Shown here: positions 24,569 to 33,410 of the stretch, in pieces | Layout of the letters: each line of letters begins with the position of its first letter | Position numbering within the stretch: the stretch's first letter is position 1 | Origin: an uncultured Eubacteriales bacterium | Lineage (GTDB): Bacteria; Bacillota; Clostridia; Lachnospirales; Lachnospiraceae | NCBI GenBank assembly: GCA_900314565.1 | Contig: OMVU01000017.1 | Span: forward strand, 1-53,833 | Direction: 5' to 3' | DNA: 53,833 nucleotides | Position numbers and translations under genes: made by a program | Notes under the pieces: model-generated | Told to the model about the DNA's origin: nothing | Seen by the model: only the letters and a program-made list of their open reading frames with translations | Databases searched by the model: none

Positions 24569-25984
24569 TCACTCTCTGCCGTCCCAGCAGTATGTACAGA
24601 GATTCTCCCGCGGGATCCCTACGGCATCCAGCATATCGTCAAGTCTGTTGAAGCGCAGCGAAGTAAAGCCCATCTCTTTACAGATACCGTCAAGCATCCG
24701 ATGATACTTATCCGTATCCGGGTTCGTATAATCTGCAAGAACAGGACGCTCCACAATCTGCCCCTCCTCCCGGTTGATGACCCGCCTTGCGATCAGCTCC
24801 ATCTCCGATGTGGAGCGGGAGAAGTTTATATACTTACATCCAAAGAGGATCGGCGGGCAGGCAGGCCTCACATGGACCTCCTTTGCACCGCTTTGGTACA
24901 GGAACTCCGTTGTCTCACGAAGCTGTGTTCCGCGGACGATCGAATCATCGATCAGAAGGAGCCTTTGATTCTCTATCAGTTCGTGGACCGGGATCAGTTT
25001 CATCTTCGCGATCAGATCGCGCTTTGTCTGCATGGTCGGCATAAAGGATCTCGGCCATGTCGGGGTATACTTGATAAACGGTCTCGAGAAAGGCACGCCC
25101 GATTCGTTGGCATATCCGACCGCGTGGGCAATACCGGAATCCGGAACGCCTGCGACCGCGTCGATATCCTCCCTGGTAAGCGTATCACGTCTCGCCATCC
25201 GGTTCCCGCAGCGGACACGCATGCCCTCGACAGAGACTCCCTCATAACTGGAGGACGGGTATCCGTAATAGACCCACAGGAAGGTGCAGATCCTCATTTT
25301 CGTGCCGGGCTTTGAGAGCGTCGTCACGCCATCCGGGGTCATGACACAGATTTCGCCCGGACCCAGTTCCTTGTACTCTTTATACCCGATGTTCAGATAG
25401 GCAAACGATTCAAAGCTCGCGCAGAAGCCTTCTTCCTTCCGCCCGATCACGAGCGGCGTCCTGCCAAGCTTATCCCTGGAGCAGTAGATTCCCTTCCGTG
25501 TCAGAAGGAGCATCGTCATGGATCCGTCGATCATGTCCTGCGCGTATTTGATCCCCTCGACCAGATTGTCTTTCTGGTTGATCAGCGCAGCCACAAGCTC
25601 CGTCGCGTTAATGTCACCGCCGCTCATCTCAAGGAAATGCGTGCCGTTCTTGTCCAGTATCTTTTTCGAGAGCTCGTCGATATTGTTGATGCGTCCGACT
25701 GTCGTGATGGCGTACGTGCCATGATGCGAACGGACGATCAGAGGCTGAGGCTCGTAATCCGAGATACAGCCGATTCCCATGTAGCCCTCCATTTTCTGAA
25801 GATCGCTCTCGAATTTCGTCCGGAAAGGACTGCTCTCTATATTGTGAATTGCACGGTTAAATCCGTCTTTTCCGTAGACTGCCATGCCCGCCCTGCGTGT
25901 TCCGAGGTGTGAGTGGTAGTCCGTCCCGAAAAACAGATCAAATACACAGTCTTCCTTTAGTGCTGATGCAAAAAAGCCGCCCAT
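24569..25984 (-). CDS. Second amidophosphoribosyltransferase paralogue
   Basis: 471 residues with the PurF fold. N-terminal nucleophile candidate is C13 (MGGFFASALKEDCVFDLFFG, then LGTRRAGMAVYG), a longer propeptide than purF at 13836. The PRTase part keeps GVPDSGIAHAVGYA and the PRPP loop RLLLIDDSIVRGTQLRET; the end LCTYCWDGRE keeps a CxxC like the Fe-S PurFs. The glutaminase half is diverged from canonical PurF (no CGVFGI). Many clostridia carry such a pair; the paralogue may be a PurF with different regulation or make phosphoribosylamine for another pathway. ATG 25984 has AAAGGAG before it; a dispersed repeat lies directly upstream. Confidence 0.82.
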   Translation of the reverse strand: MGGFFASALKEDCVFDLFFGTDYHSHLGTRRAGMAVYGKDGFNRAIHNIESSPFRTKFESDLQKMEGYMGIGCISDYEPQPLIVRSHHGTYAITTVGRINNIDELSKKILDKNGTHFLEMSGGDINATELVAALINQKDNLVEGIKYAQDMIDGSMTMLLLTRKGIYCSRDKLGRTPLVIGRKEEGFCASFESFAYLNIGYKEYKELGPGEICVMTPDGVTTLSKPGTKMRICTFLWVYYGYPSSSYEGVSVEGMRVRCGNRMARRDTLTREDIDAVAGVPDSGIAHAVGYANESGVPFSRPFIKYTPTWPRSFMPTMQTKRDLIAKMKLIPVHELIENQRLLLIDDSIVRGTQLRETTEFLYQSGAKEVHVRPACPPILFGCKYINFSRSTSEMELIARRVINREEGQIVERPVLADYTNPDTDKYHRMLDGICKEMGFTSLRFNRLDDMLDAVGIPRENLCTYCWDGRE

Positions 25985-25998
25985 ATAAACTCCTTTAT

Positions 25999-26190
25999 AT
26001 TCAAGAACGCCCCGGCGTTCCTGCCGCGACGTGTGCGGCGCTTAAAGCGCCCTCTGCTGCGCACGTCTGCGATCCGCCGGAGGCTTTTATTCTTCATCGC
26101 GAGATCATACTCACGATGAGGACGAGTATCACCTTGCGCACTTTTCTCCTGACTTAAATCACGAGTATTGCGCGATGAAGAATAAATAAA
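25999..26190. repeat. Dispersed palindromic repeat (modules 1+3)
   Basis: Module 1 (TTCAAGAACGCC...GGCGTTC, GCGGCGC/GCGCC stems, TCTGCGATCCGCCG, GAGGCTTTTAT) is followed by module 3 (CTTCATCGCGAGAT..TACTCAC and TGCGC, with a closing GCGATGAAGAATAA dyad). Closely similar to 34442-34810; related to 38350-38439 and 47937-47970. Confidence 0.65.
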
Positions 26191-26341
26191 ATGAGATGCC
26201 TCCTTACCCGCTGTAAGGCAGGATCGGTGAGGCATCTTTGCTTCTTTTTTATGATACAGTATGTCCCTTTGTATGTCAAAATCTGAATTACACAAAAAAT
26301 GCGGGCCTTGAGCCCACATTTTATGCAAATTTATGCGTTCC

Positions 26342-27757
26342 TTATTTATGCAGCTGCGCTGAAATTTCCTCGATCTTCTCATCCGTCAGGATATAGCGCT
26401 TTCTGAACCAAAAGAATGCCGCAATAAGCCCGATGATCGGAAGGATCGTCATCGTCATGCGAAGCCCGACCTTTGAGGAGGCTGCGACAGTCGTCGAAAG
26501 ATCCATGGTCTGCTCAGCCTCAGTAGCCGCATCACTGCTCAGACTGAAGATCTGCAGGCAGGCGGCAGCAATGAGTGCCGCAACACCTGACGCCAGCTTG
26601 ACGACGAAGGTCTGCATAGAGAAGACAACACTCTCATCGCGGCGGCCGTTCTTTAATTCTCCGTAATCCACGGTATTTGCAAGGAAGACCGTGGTCAGGA
26701 CATTCAGGACACCGCTGGCGGCAAAGATGAAGAAGCCGGGGATAAAGAGGATAAAGACATTGGACATCGAGGTAAATGCAAGGACCAGAAGGACCGCATA
26801 CCCGATGATCTCCATCCCGATGCAGATAAAGAAGATCTGCAGATTGCTCCTGAACATCCGGAAAAGCTTATAGAGCACCATCATCGAGAGGATCTGGATC
26901 GCCCCGCCGAAGGCATTGAAAAGCGTAAAGCTGTTGTACCAGCCGCTCCCGCCGAAGTCATACTTGAAGAAGTAAATAACAAGATTCGACGTGATATACA
27001 TCGCGGAATTGATGAGAACGATCGCGATGACGACTGTCAGCGTCTGGTCATTGGCGAGCAGCGCTTTGAACATCTGGCCTACGGAAGCCGTCTCCATATC
27101 GACCGTAGACTTTTCCTTCATGGTGCATGTAAAGAGGATTGCTGCTACGAAAATGATCGCAACGATCAGCGCGAAATACTTAAATCCGGCGCGCTCGATT
27201 TCATTTACACCGGTCGCTCCGGCCATGCGTCCGAGCTTCTGCACACAGATAACAGTGCCGATCGTGATGATCGCGGATCCGACTCCGGCGCAGGATCTGG
27301 CAAGCGTAGTCAGGTTCTCGCGCTCTTTTCCGCCTTCTGTGAAAGCAGGGATCATCGACCAGTAGGGAATATCCATCATTGTGTAAGTCACGCCCCAGAG
27401 GATATAGGTGACCGCTGCATACGCGACGAGCCCTTTCCCGTCAAGAGACGGCGGAGCGGAAAACATCAGAAAGAGTATCACTGCATTGGTCAGCGTACCG
27501 ATGAGCAGCCAGGGTCTGAATTTTCCCCATCTTGTCCTTGTCTTCGCTACGATCACGCCCATGACAGGGTCGTTGAAAGCGTCGAAGATCCGCGCAGCCA
27601 TCAGGATGACGCCCATTGCGAGCGCACTCACGCCCAGAATATCCTGAAAATAGTAGAGGACATAGCTTGCAGACAGCATGTAGACCATGTCCTTGCCGAC
27701 TGCTCCGAGACCATAGGCGATCGTCTCGGCAGTCGTAAGCTTTCTCTTTTCCGTCAT
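26342..27757 (-). CDS. GPH/MelB-type sugar:cation symporter
   Basis: 471-residue, 12-transmembrane MFS transporter of the glycoside-pentoside-hexuronide group: early AYGLGAVGKDMVYML, then DAFNDPVMGVIVAKTRTRWG with KFRPWLLIG, the cation/sugar motif of MelB-like proteins, and YGELKNGRRDESVVFSMQTF in the C-terminal half. Imports a sugar, glycoside or sulfoquinovose-like compound with Na+ or H+; no adjacent catabolic gene identifies the substrate. The leader has a GCAAGTTCC/GGGAACTCGC dyad (about 27791-27814) that may be an operator. Confidence 0.85.
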   Translation of the reverse strand: MTEKRKLTTAETIAYGLGAVGKDMVYMLSASYVLYYFQDILGVSALAMGVILMAARIFDAFNDPVMGVIVAKTRTRWGKFRPWLLIGTLTNAVILFLMFSAPPSLDGKGLVAYAAVTYILWGVTYTMMDIPYWSMIPAFTEGGKERENLTTLARSCAGVGSAIITIGTVICVQKLGRMAGATGVNEIERAGFKYFALIVAIIFVAAILFTCTMKEKSTVDMETASVGQMFKALLANDQTLTVVIAIVLINSAMYITSNLVIYFFKYDFGGSGWYNSFTLFNAFGGAIQILSMMVLYKLFRMFRSNLQIFFICIGMEIIGYAVLLVLAFTSMSNVFILFIPGFFIFAASGVLNVLTTVFLANTVDYGELKNGRRDESVVFSMQTFVVKLASGVAALIAAACLQIFSLSSDAATEAEQTMDLSTTVAASSKVGLRMTMTILPIIGLIAAFFWFRKRYILTDEKIEEISAQLHK

Positions 27758-27914
27758 AATTGTACCTTCCCGTTATGATTAGTGAACACTCCCGCAAGTT
27801 CCGCAGGGAACTCGCCCGTGCACATATAATTCTACCATATTCCCGGCATAAAAGGGGGTAAAAAGCACTTACAGTCACTTAATTTTAGTTGTATATCCTG
27901 CTTTTTCAGCCGGC

Positions 27915-29327
27915 TCATCTCTCATACACGATTTTTCCGCCGCAGATCGTGTACCGGACAGGCGCATACAGCGTCCAGCCGGTAAAGGGAGAATTGACCG
28001 CACGGGAAGCAAAATGATCGACCGTAAAGGTCTCATTTTCGTTGAAGATCACGATATCCGCCGGAGCCCCCTCCCGGATCCCTTCCGCCGGCAGATGGTA
28101 GAGCCTTGCCGGATTCAGGTACATTTTTTCGAGAAGCTGCAGCATGGTAAGCCGCCCGGTCCTTACGAGGTTCATCACGGCAAGCCCCAGGGAAGTCTCC
28201 AGTCCGGTGATCCCGCTCGGGGCTTCCGCGAAGGGACGGGCTTTCTCTTCGGACGTATGCGGAGCATGGTCCGTGGCAATGAGATCGATCGTCCCGTCTG
28301 CGAGACCCTTGATGATCTCCTCACGGTCTTCTGCCGTTCTGAGCGGCGGATTCATTCTGGCACAGGTGCCGTATTTCAGGACTGCGTCCTCCGTGAGCGT
28401 GAAATGATGAGGCGTCGCTTCCGCGTGAATATGTGCTCCCATAGCCTTGAAAGCCCGGATGATCTTTACGGAATTGCCGGAGCTTATGTGCTGAATGACA
28501 AGCTCCGTACCCGTATGGAGCGCCATCGCGCAGTCGCGGGATACGAGCACTTCCTCCGCGAGCGCGGAAGCTCCGCCGAGGCCCATGGCTTCGGAGACCC
28601 GTCCCCGGTTGACACCCTGGGAGGCGAGAAATGCCGGATCTTCCTCGTGCAGACTGAGCGGCAGACCGAGGGCACATGCTCGCTGCATCGCCTCATAGAG
28701 AAGGGATTCGTCCATGATCGGAAGACCATCGTCCGTAAATCCTGCCGCCCCGGCCCGGGCCAGTGCTTCCAGATCGACGAGTTCTCTGCCCTTCATTTCC
28801 TTCGTTACATTGACTGCCTGAAGGACGTGGATTCCCGTCTTCCTGCCTTTTTCAAGGTTCCGCTCAAGGACTTCGACGCTGTCAACTGCAGGGCGGGTGT
28901 TCGCCATGCAGATGACCGTCGTAAAGCCGCCCTTTTTCGCGGCGGCCGCACCGGTCTCTATACACTCTTTTTCAGTAAATCCCGGATCGCGGAAGTGCAC
29001 ATGCGTGTCGATCAGTCCGGGAGCTACACGGCAGCCGGAGGCATCGATGACGGTGCAGCCACGGCTCTCCGTCCCGCTTTCTCCGGAAGTTCCGATTTTT
29101 TCGCCGGATCCGATTTCTCCGTCAGATCCGATTTTTTCGCCGAGTCCGATCTCTCCGTCAGATCCGATTTTTTTGCCGGGCCCGATCTCTCCGTCAGATC
29201 CGATCACTCCGTCGGGTTCGATCTTTCGGGCGATGCGTGAGATCTTATCCCCCTCGATCGCGATATCCAGGATCTCTTCTGTGCCTGTGACAGGGTCTGT
29301 GATAAGTCCGTTCTTTATGATGAGCAT
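27915..29327 (-). CDS. pyrC: Dihydroorotase with internal repeat insertion
   Basis: Class I dihydroorotase (amidohydrolase) of pyrimidine synthesis, 470 residues against ~430 usual. Zinc ligands are visible in DTHVHFRDPGF (H109, H111), LSLHEED, HISS and ATDHAPH. Residues 43-90 form an extra segment of four 12-residue units (GSDGEIGxGxKI) inserted in the N-terminal beta region before the barrel, an exposed place, so activity is probably kept. ATG 29327 has CGGAGG before it. Not clustered with other pyr genes. Confidence 0.92.
   Translation of the reverse strand: MLIIKNGLITDPVTGTEEILDIAIEGDKISRIARKIEPDGVIGSDGEIGPGKKIGSDGEIGLGEKIGSDGEIGSGEKIGTSGESGTESRGCTVIDASGCRVAPGLIDTHVHFRDPGFTEKECIETGAAAAKKGGFTTVICMANTRPAVDSVEVLERNLEKGRKTGIHVLQAVNVTKEMKGRELVDLEALARAGAAGFTDDGLPIMDESLLYEAMQRACALGLPLSLHEEDPAFLASQGVNRGRVSEAMGLGGASALAEEVLVSRDCAMALHTGTELVIQHISSGNSVKIIRAFKAMGAHIHAEATPHHFTLTEDAVLKYGTCARMNPPLRTAEDREEIIKGLADGTIDLIATDHAPHTSEEKARPFAEAPSGITGLETSLGLAVMNLVRTGRLTMLQLLEKMYLNPARLYHLPAEGIREGAPADIVIFNENETFTVDHFASRAVNSPFTGWTLYAPVRYTICGGKIVYER
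29058..29201 (-). repeat. 36-bp tandem repeats inside pyrC
   Basis: Four copies of a 36-bp unit (three close, one diverged) encode GSDGEIG.G.KI in the N-terminal region of dihydroorotase. Unit length is a multiple of three, so the frame is preserved. Confidence 0.85.
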
Positions 29328-29353
29328 GTTGGTTTCCTCCGAAGAATCAGCTT

Positions 29354-29470
29354 CAATTTACTTTGATCAACATTGATTCGCCTAATTAGCATCGATTCGC
29401 TTTGATTACCATCGATTTTCTTTGTTCATCCTCGATTCACTTTGATCAGCATCGATTCACTTTGTTTTCA
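29354..29470. repeat. 20-bp tandem repeats upstream of pyrC
   Basis: Five to six imperfect copies of a ~20-bp unit around TTTGATCAGCATCGATTCAC, in the 5' region of pyrC from about 27 bp upstream of its start. Iteron-like; a multi-site operator or slippage array. Confidence 0.75.
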
Positions 29471-29541
29471 TGAGCGGCAGACAATGAATGTCTTATATAC
29501 CAATTATAATCGAAAGCGCAGGAACTGCACACATAAATGAT

Positions 29542-29571
29542 CCCGGAAGCGCTGCAATCACGCTTCCGGGA
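29542..29571 (-). terminator. Hairpin after ogg
   Basis: CCCGGAAGCG and CGCTTCCGGG pair around TGCAATCA, 14 bp past the ogg stop. No T-run, so termination strength is uncertain. Confidence 0.45.
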
Positions 29572-29584
29572 ATTCCTGCCCAAA

Positions 29585-30493
29585 TCATGTCATCTGTAAA
29601 GTCCCGGTCTGCTCCGTTCTCCGGCTGACGCCCCTTCCCGGACTCTTTTCCAATCGTGCGCAGTAGAACACATACTGCTGGATGATCCCTGCCACCTCCC
29701 CGAATCCCGGGAACGGGTCGCATCCCCCGCAGTCCTCCCGGATCACCTTGTCGATCCAGGTATCGACAGGGACTCTCGATACTCTCCCGTAGGCGAAAAG
29801 GCAGACACAGTTCGATATCTTTTTTCCGACACCGTAAAATGCAGTAAATGCATCAAAGAGCGCCTCGTCATCCAGAAGATCAAGCGCTTTAAAATCTATC
29901 GTGAGCGCCTTTTCCGCTGCGCTCATTACATAGGGGAGCCTGTAGCCGAGACCGCACGCGGCGATCCGCTCCTCCCCGGACGCAAGGATCTCTTCGGGAT
30001 TCGGGAATCCGAAGACAGGCTCACCGTCTTCTGTCCCGATTTCCTCTACCGATCCATATTCTGCCGCGCTTGTATCAGCAAGAACCGGCTTTCCGGCAGT
30101 TTTTGCGATTTTTTCGACACAGGCTGCAATCGAGGGAATACTCTTTCTCTGCGAAATGATAAATGTCACCAGCGTTTCCCAGGGATCCTGCCGCAGGACC
30201 CGTATTCCCTGCCCCATTTCCACTGCATGATTAATAAATTCATTTTCACAGAGGATCTTTTCCCGAACCGCGCGATAATCCCGGTCCAGGTCAAAGTACG
30301 GGTGCCAGACTTCCGACCACTCCTCTTCGCTGCAGGAGCATTCAAATTCGCTGTCACCCGATTCCCGTATATACAGGATGTGTCTTCCTGTGATGAAACG
30401 GTAAGTGCCGGTGTTCATTTTCCGCGCACGGAAGCACTGGCCGCTCACCACGATCTTTTCCAGATCAAAATCGTCTTCTATTCGAATAATCAT
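29585..30493 (-). CDS. ogg: 8-oxoguanine DNA glycosylase (OGG type)
   Basis: 302 residues: N-terminal OGG_N-like beta domain (~1-105; GQCFRARKM), then the HhH-GPD domain with DPWETLVTFIISQRKSIPSI and the hairpin FYGVGKKISNCVCLFAYGRV followed by PVDTW. The catalytic Lys is in VGKK and the Asp in PVDTWI, 19 residues later, as in human/clostridial OGG1. Excises 8-oxoguanine opposite cytosine. ATG 30493 has TTTTGAGGTGAGG before it. The C-terminal ~20 residues are low complexity. Confidence 0.88.
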   Translation of the reverse strand: MIIRIEDDFDLEKIVVSGQCFRARKMNTGTYRFITGRHILYIRESGDSEFECSCSEEEWSEVWHPYFDLDRDYRAVREKILCENEFINHAVEMGQGIRVLRQDPWETLVTFIISQRKSIPSIAACVEKIAKTAGKPVLADTSAAEYGSVEEIGTEDGEPVFGFPNPEEILASGEERIAACGLGYRLPYVMSAAEKALTIDFKALDLLDDEALFDAFTAFYGVGKKISNCVCLFAYGRVSRVPVDTWIDKVIREDCGGCDPFPGFGEVAGIIQQYVFYCARLEKSPGRGVSRRTEQTGTLQMT

Positions 30494-30591
30494 ACCTCAC
30501 CTCAAAAGTCAATGCACGGTCCGCGGACACAGAGTTCGCCTGAAAGAGAACAGCGAACCTTATTTCTGCGGGAAGATCGTTCCGATCTCTT

Positions 30592-30801
30592 TCACGCTCC
30601 GGATCTTCCGGCTTTCTTCGCATAATTACGTAAGATCAGGATCATGAAGAATATACTTATCGTATACGCTGTCACTCTCGGGACTGCATCATAGATCCGG
30701 CAGGACGGGCCGTTCAGGGAATCCGCACTGCCGGGACGGACACTCTTTAGAGTAGCATTCAGGAGCTTGCCCGCCAATGGATCTTTCTTATTTGGATTCA
30801 T
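30592..30801 (-). CDS. Small single-pass membrane protein, unknown
   Basis: From ATG 30801 a 69-residue protein (MNPNKKDPLAGKLLNATLKS...) with one hydrophobic segment near the C-terminus (AYTISIFFMILILRNYAKK). No clear ribosome-binding site and no recognised family; a longer in-frame start at 30906 exists. It lies 99 bp upstream of ogg on the same strand. The coding call is tentative. Confidence 0.35.
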   Translation of the reverse strand: MNPNKKDPLAGKLLNATLKSVRPGSADSLNGPSCRIYDAVPRVTAYTISIFFMILILRNYAKKAGRSGA

Positions 30802-30999
30802 TAAACTTTCATTAACTCTGCACCGTAAGGGGATATATCCGATAATAATAAATGAAAAACTGTCTTCCCTGTGATATGATACCTGTAAGACAGATGTAAA
30901 CTTCATTTTTCAATTCGTCTGCAAATCCAGAGCGATCAATGATAACAACACACTTTTTCCTTTTTTCAGCAATCCGTTCATAAGGAAAGGAGGTCCGAT

Positions 31000-32427
31000 T
31001 TGATCGATATACCCTTTCACACCAGAGGAGCCTTTGACCGCAATTCTGTCATGGAAATCAACAGTCTGAGACATCTGGCACCGTTAAGCTCGGGAAATAT
31101 AATGAATCTGAACACTGTCACCACGCTCGCTGCAGTAGGCGCTGCCGGAGTCATGCTCGGCGCAATGGCCGGCGGGGGAATGGGCGGTCCAGGCTTTAAT
31201 AATAATCAGTTCGGAAACGGACAATTCCAGAATCCGCAATATGGAAACGGTCAGGTCATGAATGATCCCTACGGACAGGCTCAGTACGGGAACAGCCAGT
31301 ACGGAAATAACCAGTACGGGAATAATCAATACGGAAATAACCAGTACGGAAATAACCAGTACGGAAATAACCAGTACGGAAATAATCAATACGGGAATGT
31401 ACAGCAGGGATATTCCGGGCAGTACGGATCCGGCGTCCAGCAGGGGAATTCCGGACAGTTCGGATCCGGCGTCCAGCAGGGGAATTCCGGACAATACGGA
31501 TCCGGCGTTCAGCAGGGGAATTCCGGATCGTTCAGCGCTTACGGACAGCAGTCTCCCTCCGGTCAGTATGGTCAGTCGGCACCCGGCTCCTACAGCAGGC
31601 AGACTGCACCGAATCCCGGCGCCATGCAGAATACAGGCTTCCCCTATCCGGGAAATGCGCAGGCCGGCGGAAACGGTCAGTACCAGGGAAACATCCCGTA
31701 TCAGGGCAGTATGCAGTCGGGGAACAACGCCCCATCCCCCGGCAATATGCCGGCAGGAGCTGCCAGTCCAAATCGTGGAAATATGCCCTCCGCAGGAAAT
31801 GCAGCGCCGCAAGCCGCCCCGGCTCCTGCGAGAAATGTCCCTCTGCCGCCACCGCCGGAACGCCCGCCGCTCGCGGTGGATAAGCCTGTCCGAAAAGGAC
31901 AGAAAGTGACGCTCTCCATGCAGCCTCTCAAATCGATTACGGCGTATCTCGACTGGAACGTGAAGGACGGACGATGCGACATCGATGTATCTGCATTTCT
32001 GCTGGGGGAGAACGGAAAGGTCCCGGGAGACGACTGGTTCGTCTTCTACGGACAGCCGGAAAGCCCTGATGCAAGTGTCAGCTTCAATGACAGCGCCAGG
32101 ATCGGCCGGCAGAGCGTACACATCGACTTCTCCAAAGTAAGCGCAAATGTCAAAAAAGTCACCTTCGTCCTTACGATCAATGAGGCGACCGAGCAGAATC
32201 TGAACTTCAGCATGGTAAAAGATGCCTGCATAAAAATTGTGGAGGACGCGACCGGGAACGAACTGGCCAGCTTCAGAATGGACGAGTATTACGACAATGT
32301 CATCTCCATGATGATCGGCGAAGTCTACGCTTACAAAGACAATTGGAAATTCAATGCCATCGGCAACGGCGTCGCAAGAGATCTCGAAGGACTCTGCGAA
32401 CTCTACGGCGTTCAGGTCTCTGACTGA
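31000..32427 (+). CDS. TerD-domain protein with NQYGN-repeat low-complexity region
   Basis: 475 residues starting at TTG 31000, supported by AAAGGAGG 6-7 bases upstream. Layout: ~1-35 soluble start; 38-62 hydrophobic (TVTTLAAVGAAGVMLGAMAG), possibly membrane-associated; 66-290 a Gly/Asn/Gln/Tyr/Pro-rich region with eight NQYGN-type pentads (94-133) and three 12-residue QYGSGVQQGNSG units (141-176); 297-475 a TerD domain (KGQKVTLSM, DIDVSAFLL, WKFNAIG). The canonical Ca2+-binding GDNLTGxGxGDDE loop is replaced, so calcium binding may be reduced. The repeat region resembles prion-like, phase-separating sequences. Followed by the AIM24 gene; function in envelope stress is inferred from Ter genes nearby. 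Confidence 0.85.
   Translation: MIDIPFHTRGAFDRNSVMEINSLRHLAPLSSGNIMNLNTVTTLAAVGAAGVMLGAMAGGGMGGPGFNNNQFGNGQFQNPQYGNGQVMNDPYGQAQYGNSQYGNNQYGNNQYGNNQYGNNQYGNNQYGNNQYGNVQQGYSGQYGSGVQQGNSGQFGSGVQQGNSGQYGSGVQQGNSGSFSAYGQQSPSGQYGQSAPGSYSRQTAPNPGAMQNTGFPYPGNAQAGGNGQYQGNIPYQGSMQSGNNAPSPGNMPAGAASPNRGNMPSAGNAAPQAAPAPARNVPLPPPPERPPLAVDKPVRKGQKVTLSMQPLKSITAYLDWNVKDGRCDIDVSAFLLGENGKVPGDDWFVFYGQPESPDASVSFNDSARIGRQSVHIDFSKVSANVKKVTFVLTINEATEQNLNFSMVKDACIKIVEDATGNELASFRMDEYYDNVISMMIGEVYAYKDNWKFNAIGNGVARDLEGLCELYGVQVSD
31279..31527 (+). repeat. 15-bp and 36-bp tandem repeats in the TerD tail
   Basis: Eight 15-bp units (AATAACCAGTACGGA type) at 31279-31398, then three 36-bp units at about 31420-31527. Near identity of neighbouring units points to recent slippage expansion. 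Confidence 0.9.
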
Positions 32428-32525
32428 GAACGAACGCCTGTGACAGCCTCTTCAGACCGGGCTTATATCTGTTTCCTGAATCTTTGGGATTTCATCCCTC
32501 TCCAAACGAATAAAGAGGAATTATT

Positions 32526-33233
32526 ATGTTAACATTAGAGACAGTCAATGAACTTACCCTCCGCGTCACCTGCAAAGGCGGAGATATCCTTTATACGAAA
32601 GCCGGGGCTTTTATCGCCGGTGACAATATGGGACAGAAAAACTATACTTTTGAGAAAGTGCTTCTCGGACCTCAGCAGGGATTTGCTCAGGCAGCTCTCG
32701 GTTCCCTCATGCGACGCGCGGCAGGAGAAAATCTTCCGCTCATGAAAGTCACTTTCCGCGGAGATTCCGTGACATATTATGCGGATTACAGCCAGCACGT
32801 GGTCGTCTACAAACTTGAAATGGGTGAGTCTATCTCTGTCGAATCCGAGAACCTTCTTGCATTTACACAGGACTGCAAGTACGGCGTACGCTTCCTCGGA
32901 CAGGGCATCATGTCCCAGAAGGGTATGGCGACGACCGAGCTCATCGGGCAGGGGCCGAATTCCTATGTCGCGATCACCACGAACGGAAACCCGATCGTCC
33001 TCAGCAATTATCACACCGGAAATACGATCACCGTTGATCCGGATGCGGTCGTCTGCTGGATGGGACAGAGGGGAACCTGCGATCCTAACATCACAACAGA
33101 CTTCAACTGGAAGACTCTGATCGGTCAGGCATCCGGCGAATCGTACTCGTTCGAGTGGTACGGCAATCAGAGAGTCACGGTCGTCATTCAGCCGACAGAG
33201 CGCAGAGGCGGTATACGGGTCGCGGTCGACTAA
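32526..33233 (+). CDS. AIM24-family protein
   Basis: 235 residues, AIM24 (DUF124) family: repeated Gly-rich beta segments such as ILYTKAGAFIAGDNMG, VTYYADYSQHVVVYKLEMGE, NLLAFTQDCKYGV and a late VVIQPTERRGGIRVAVD. These proteins form a TRAP-like double-stranded beta-helix fold; bacterial members are often encoded with TerD, as here 98 bp downstream of a TerD gene. No signal peptide. Role unknown, perhaps binding a ligand or surface of a stress complex. AAAGAGG precedes ATG 32526. Confidence 0.8.
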   Translation: MLTLETVNELTLRVTCKGGDILYTKAGAFIAGDNMGQKNYTFEKVLLGPQQGFAQAALGSLMRRAAGENLPLMKVTFRGDSVTYYADYSQHVVVYKLEMGESISVESENLLAFTQDCKYGVRFLGQGIMSQKGMATTELIGQGPNSYVAITTNGNPIVLSNYHTGNTITVDPDAVVCWMGQRGTCDPNITTDFNWKTLIGQASGESYSFEWYGNQRVTVVIQPTERRGGIRVAVD

Positions 33234-33306
33234 AATAACGGCAGGACAAAGCCTGACTGCGCTGATTTTCAAAGCAGAAATTCAGGAGCAGACGGAATCG
33301 TCAATC

Positions 33307-33355
33307 AAAAAAAGAGGAGAGAAGGACTTCATGTTGTTCCTTCGCTCCTCTTTTA
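33307..33355. terminator. Bidirectional terminator
   Basis: AAAGAGGAG.GAAGGA pairs with TTCCTTCGCTCCTCTTTT; A- and T-tracts on both sides. It separates the plus-strand TerD/AIM24 pair from the converging HAD gene. Confidence 0.85.
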
Positions 33356-33410
33356 TTTCCCGAAATTGTCTTTTCCTGAATTGTCTTTTGTCCGGATCCG
33401 GACAGGCAAT

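Noticed and set aside
28014-29240. Plus-strand 408-residue frame opposite pyrC, ending in SDFF-rich repeats
   Set aside because: Repeats are the complement of the 36-bp pyrC units; no start signal.
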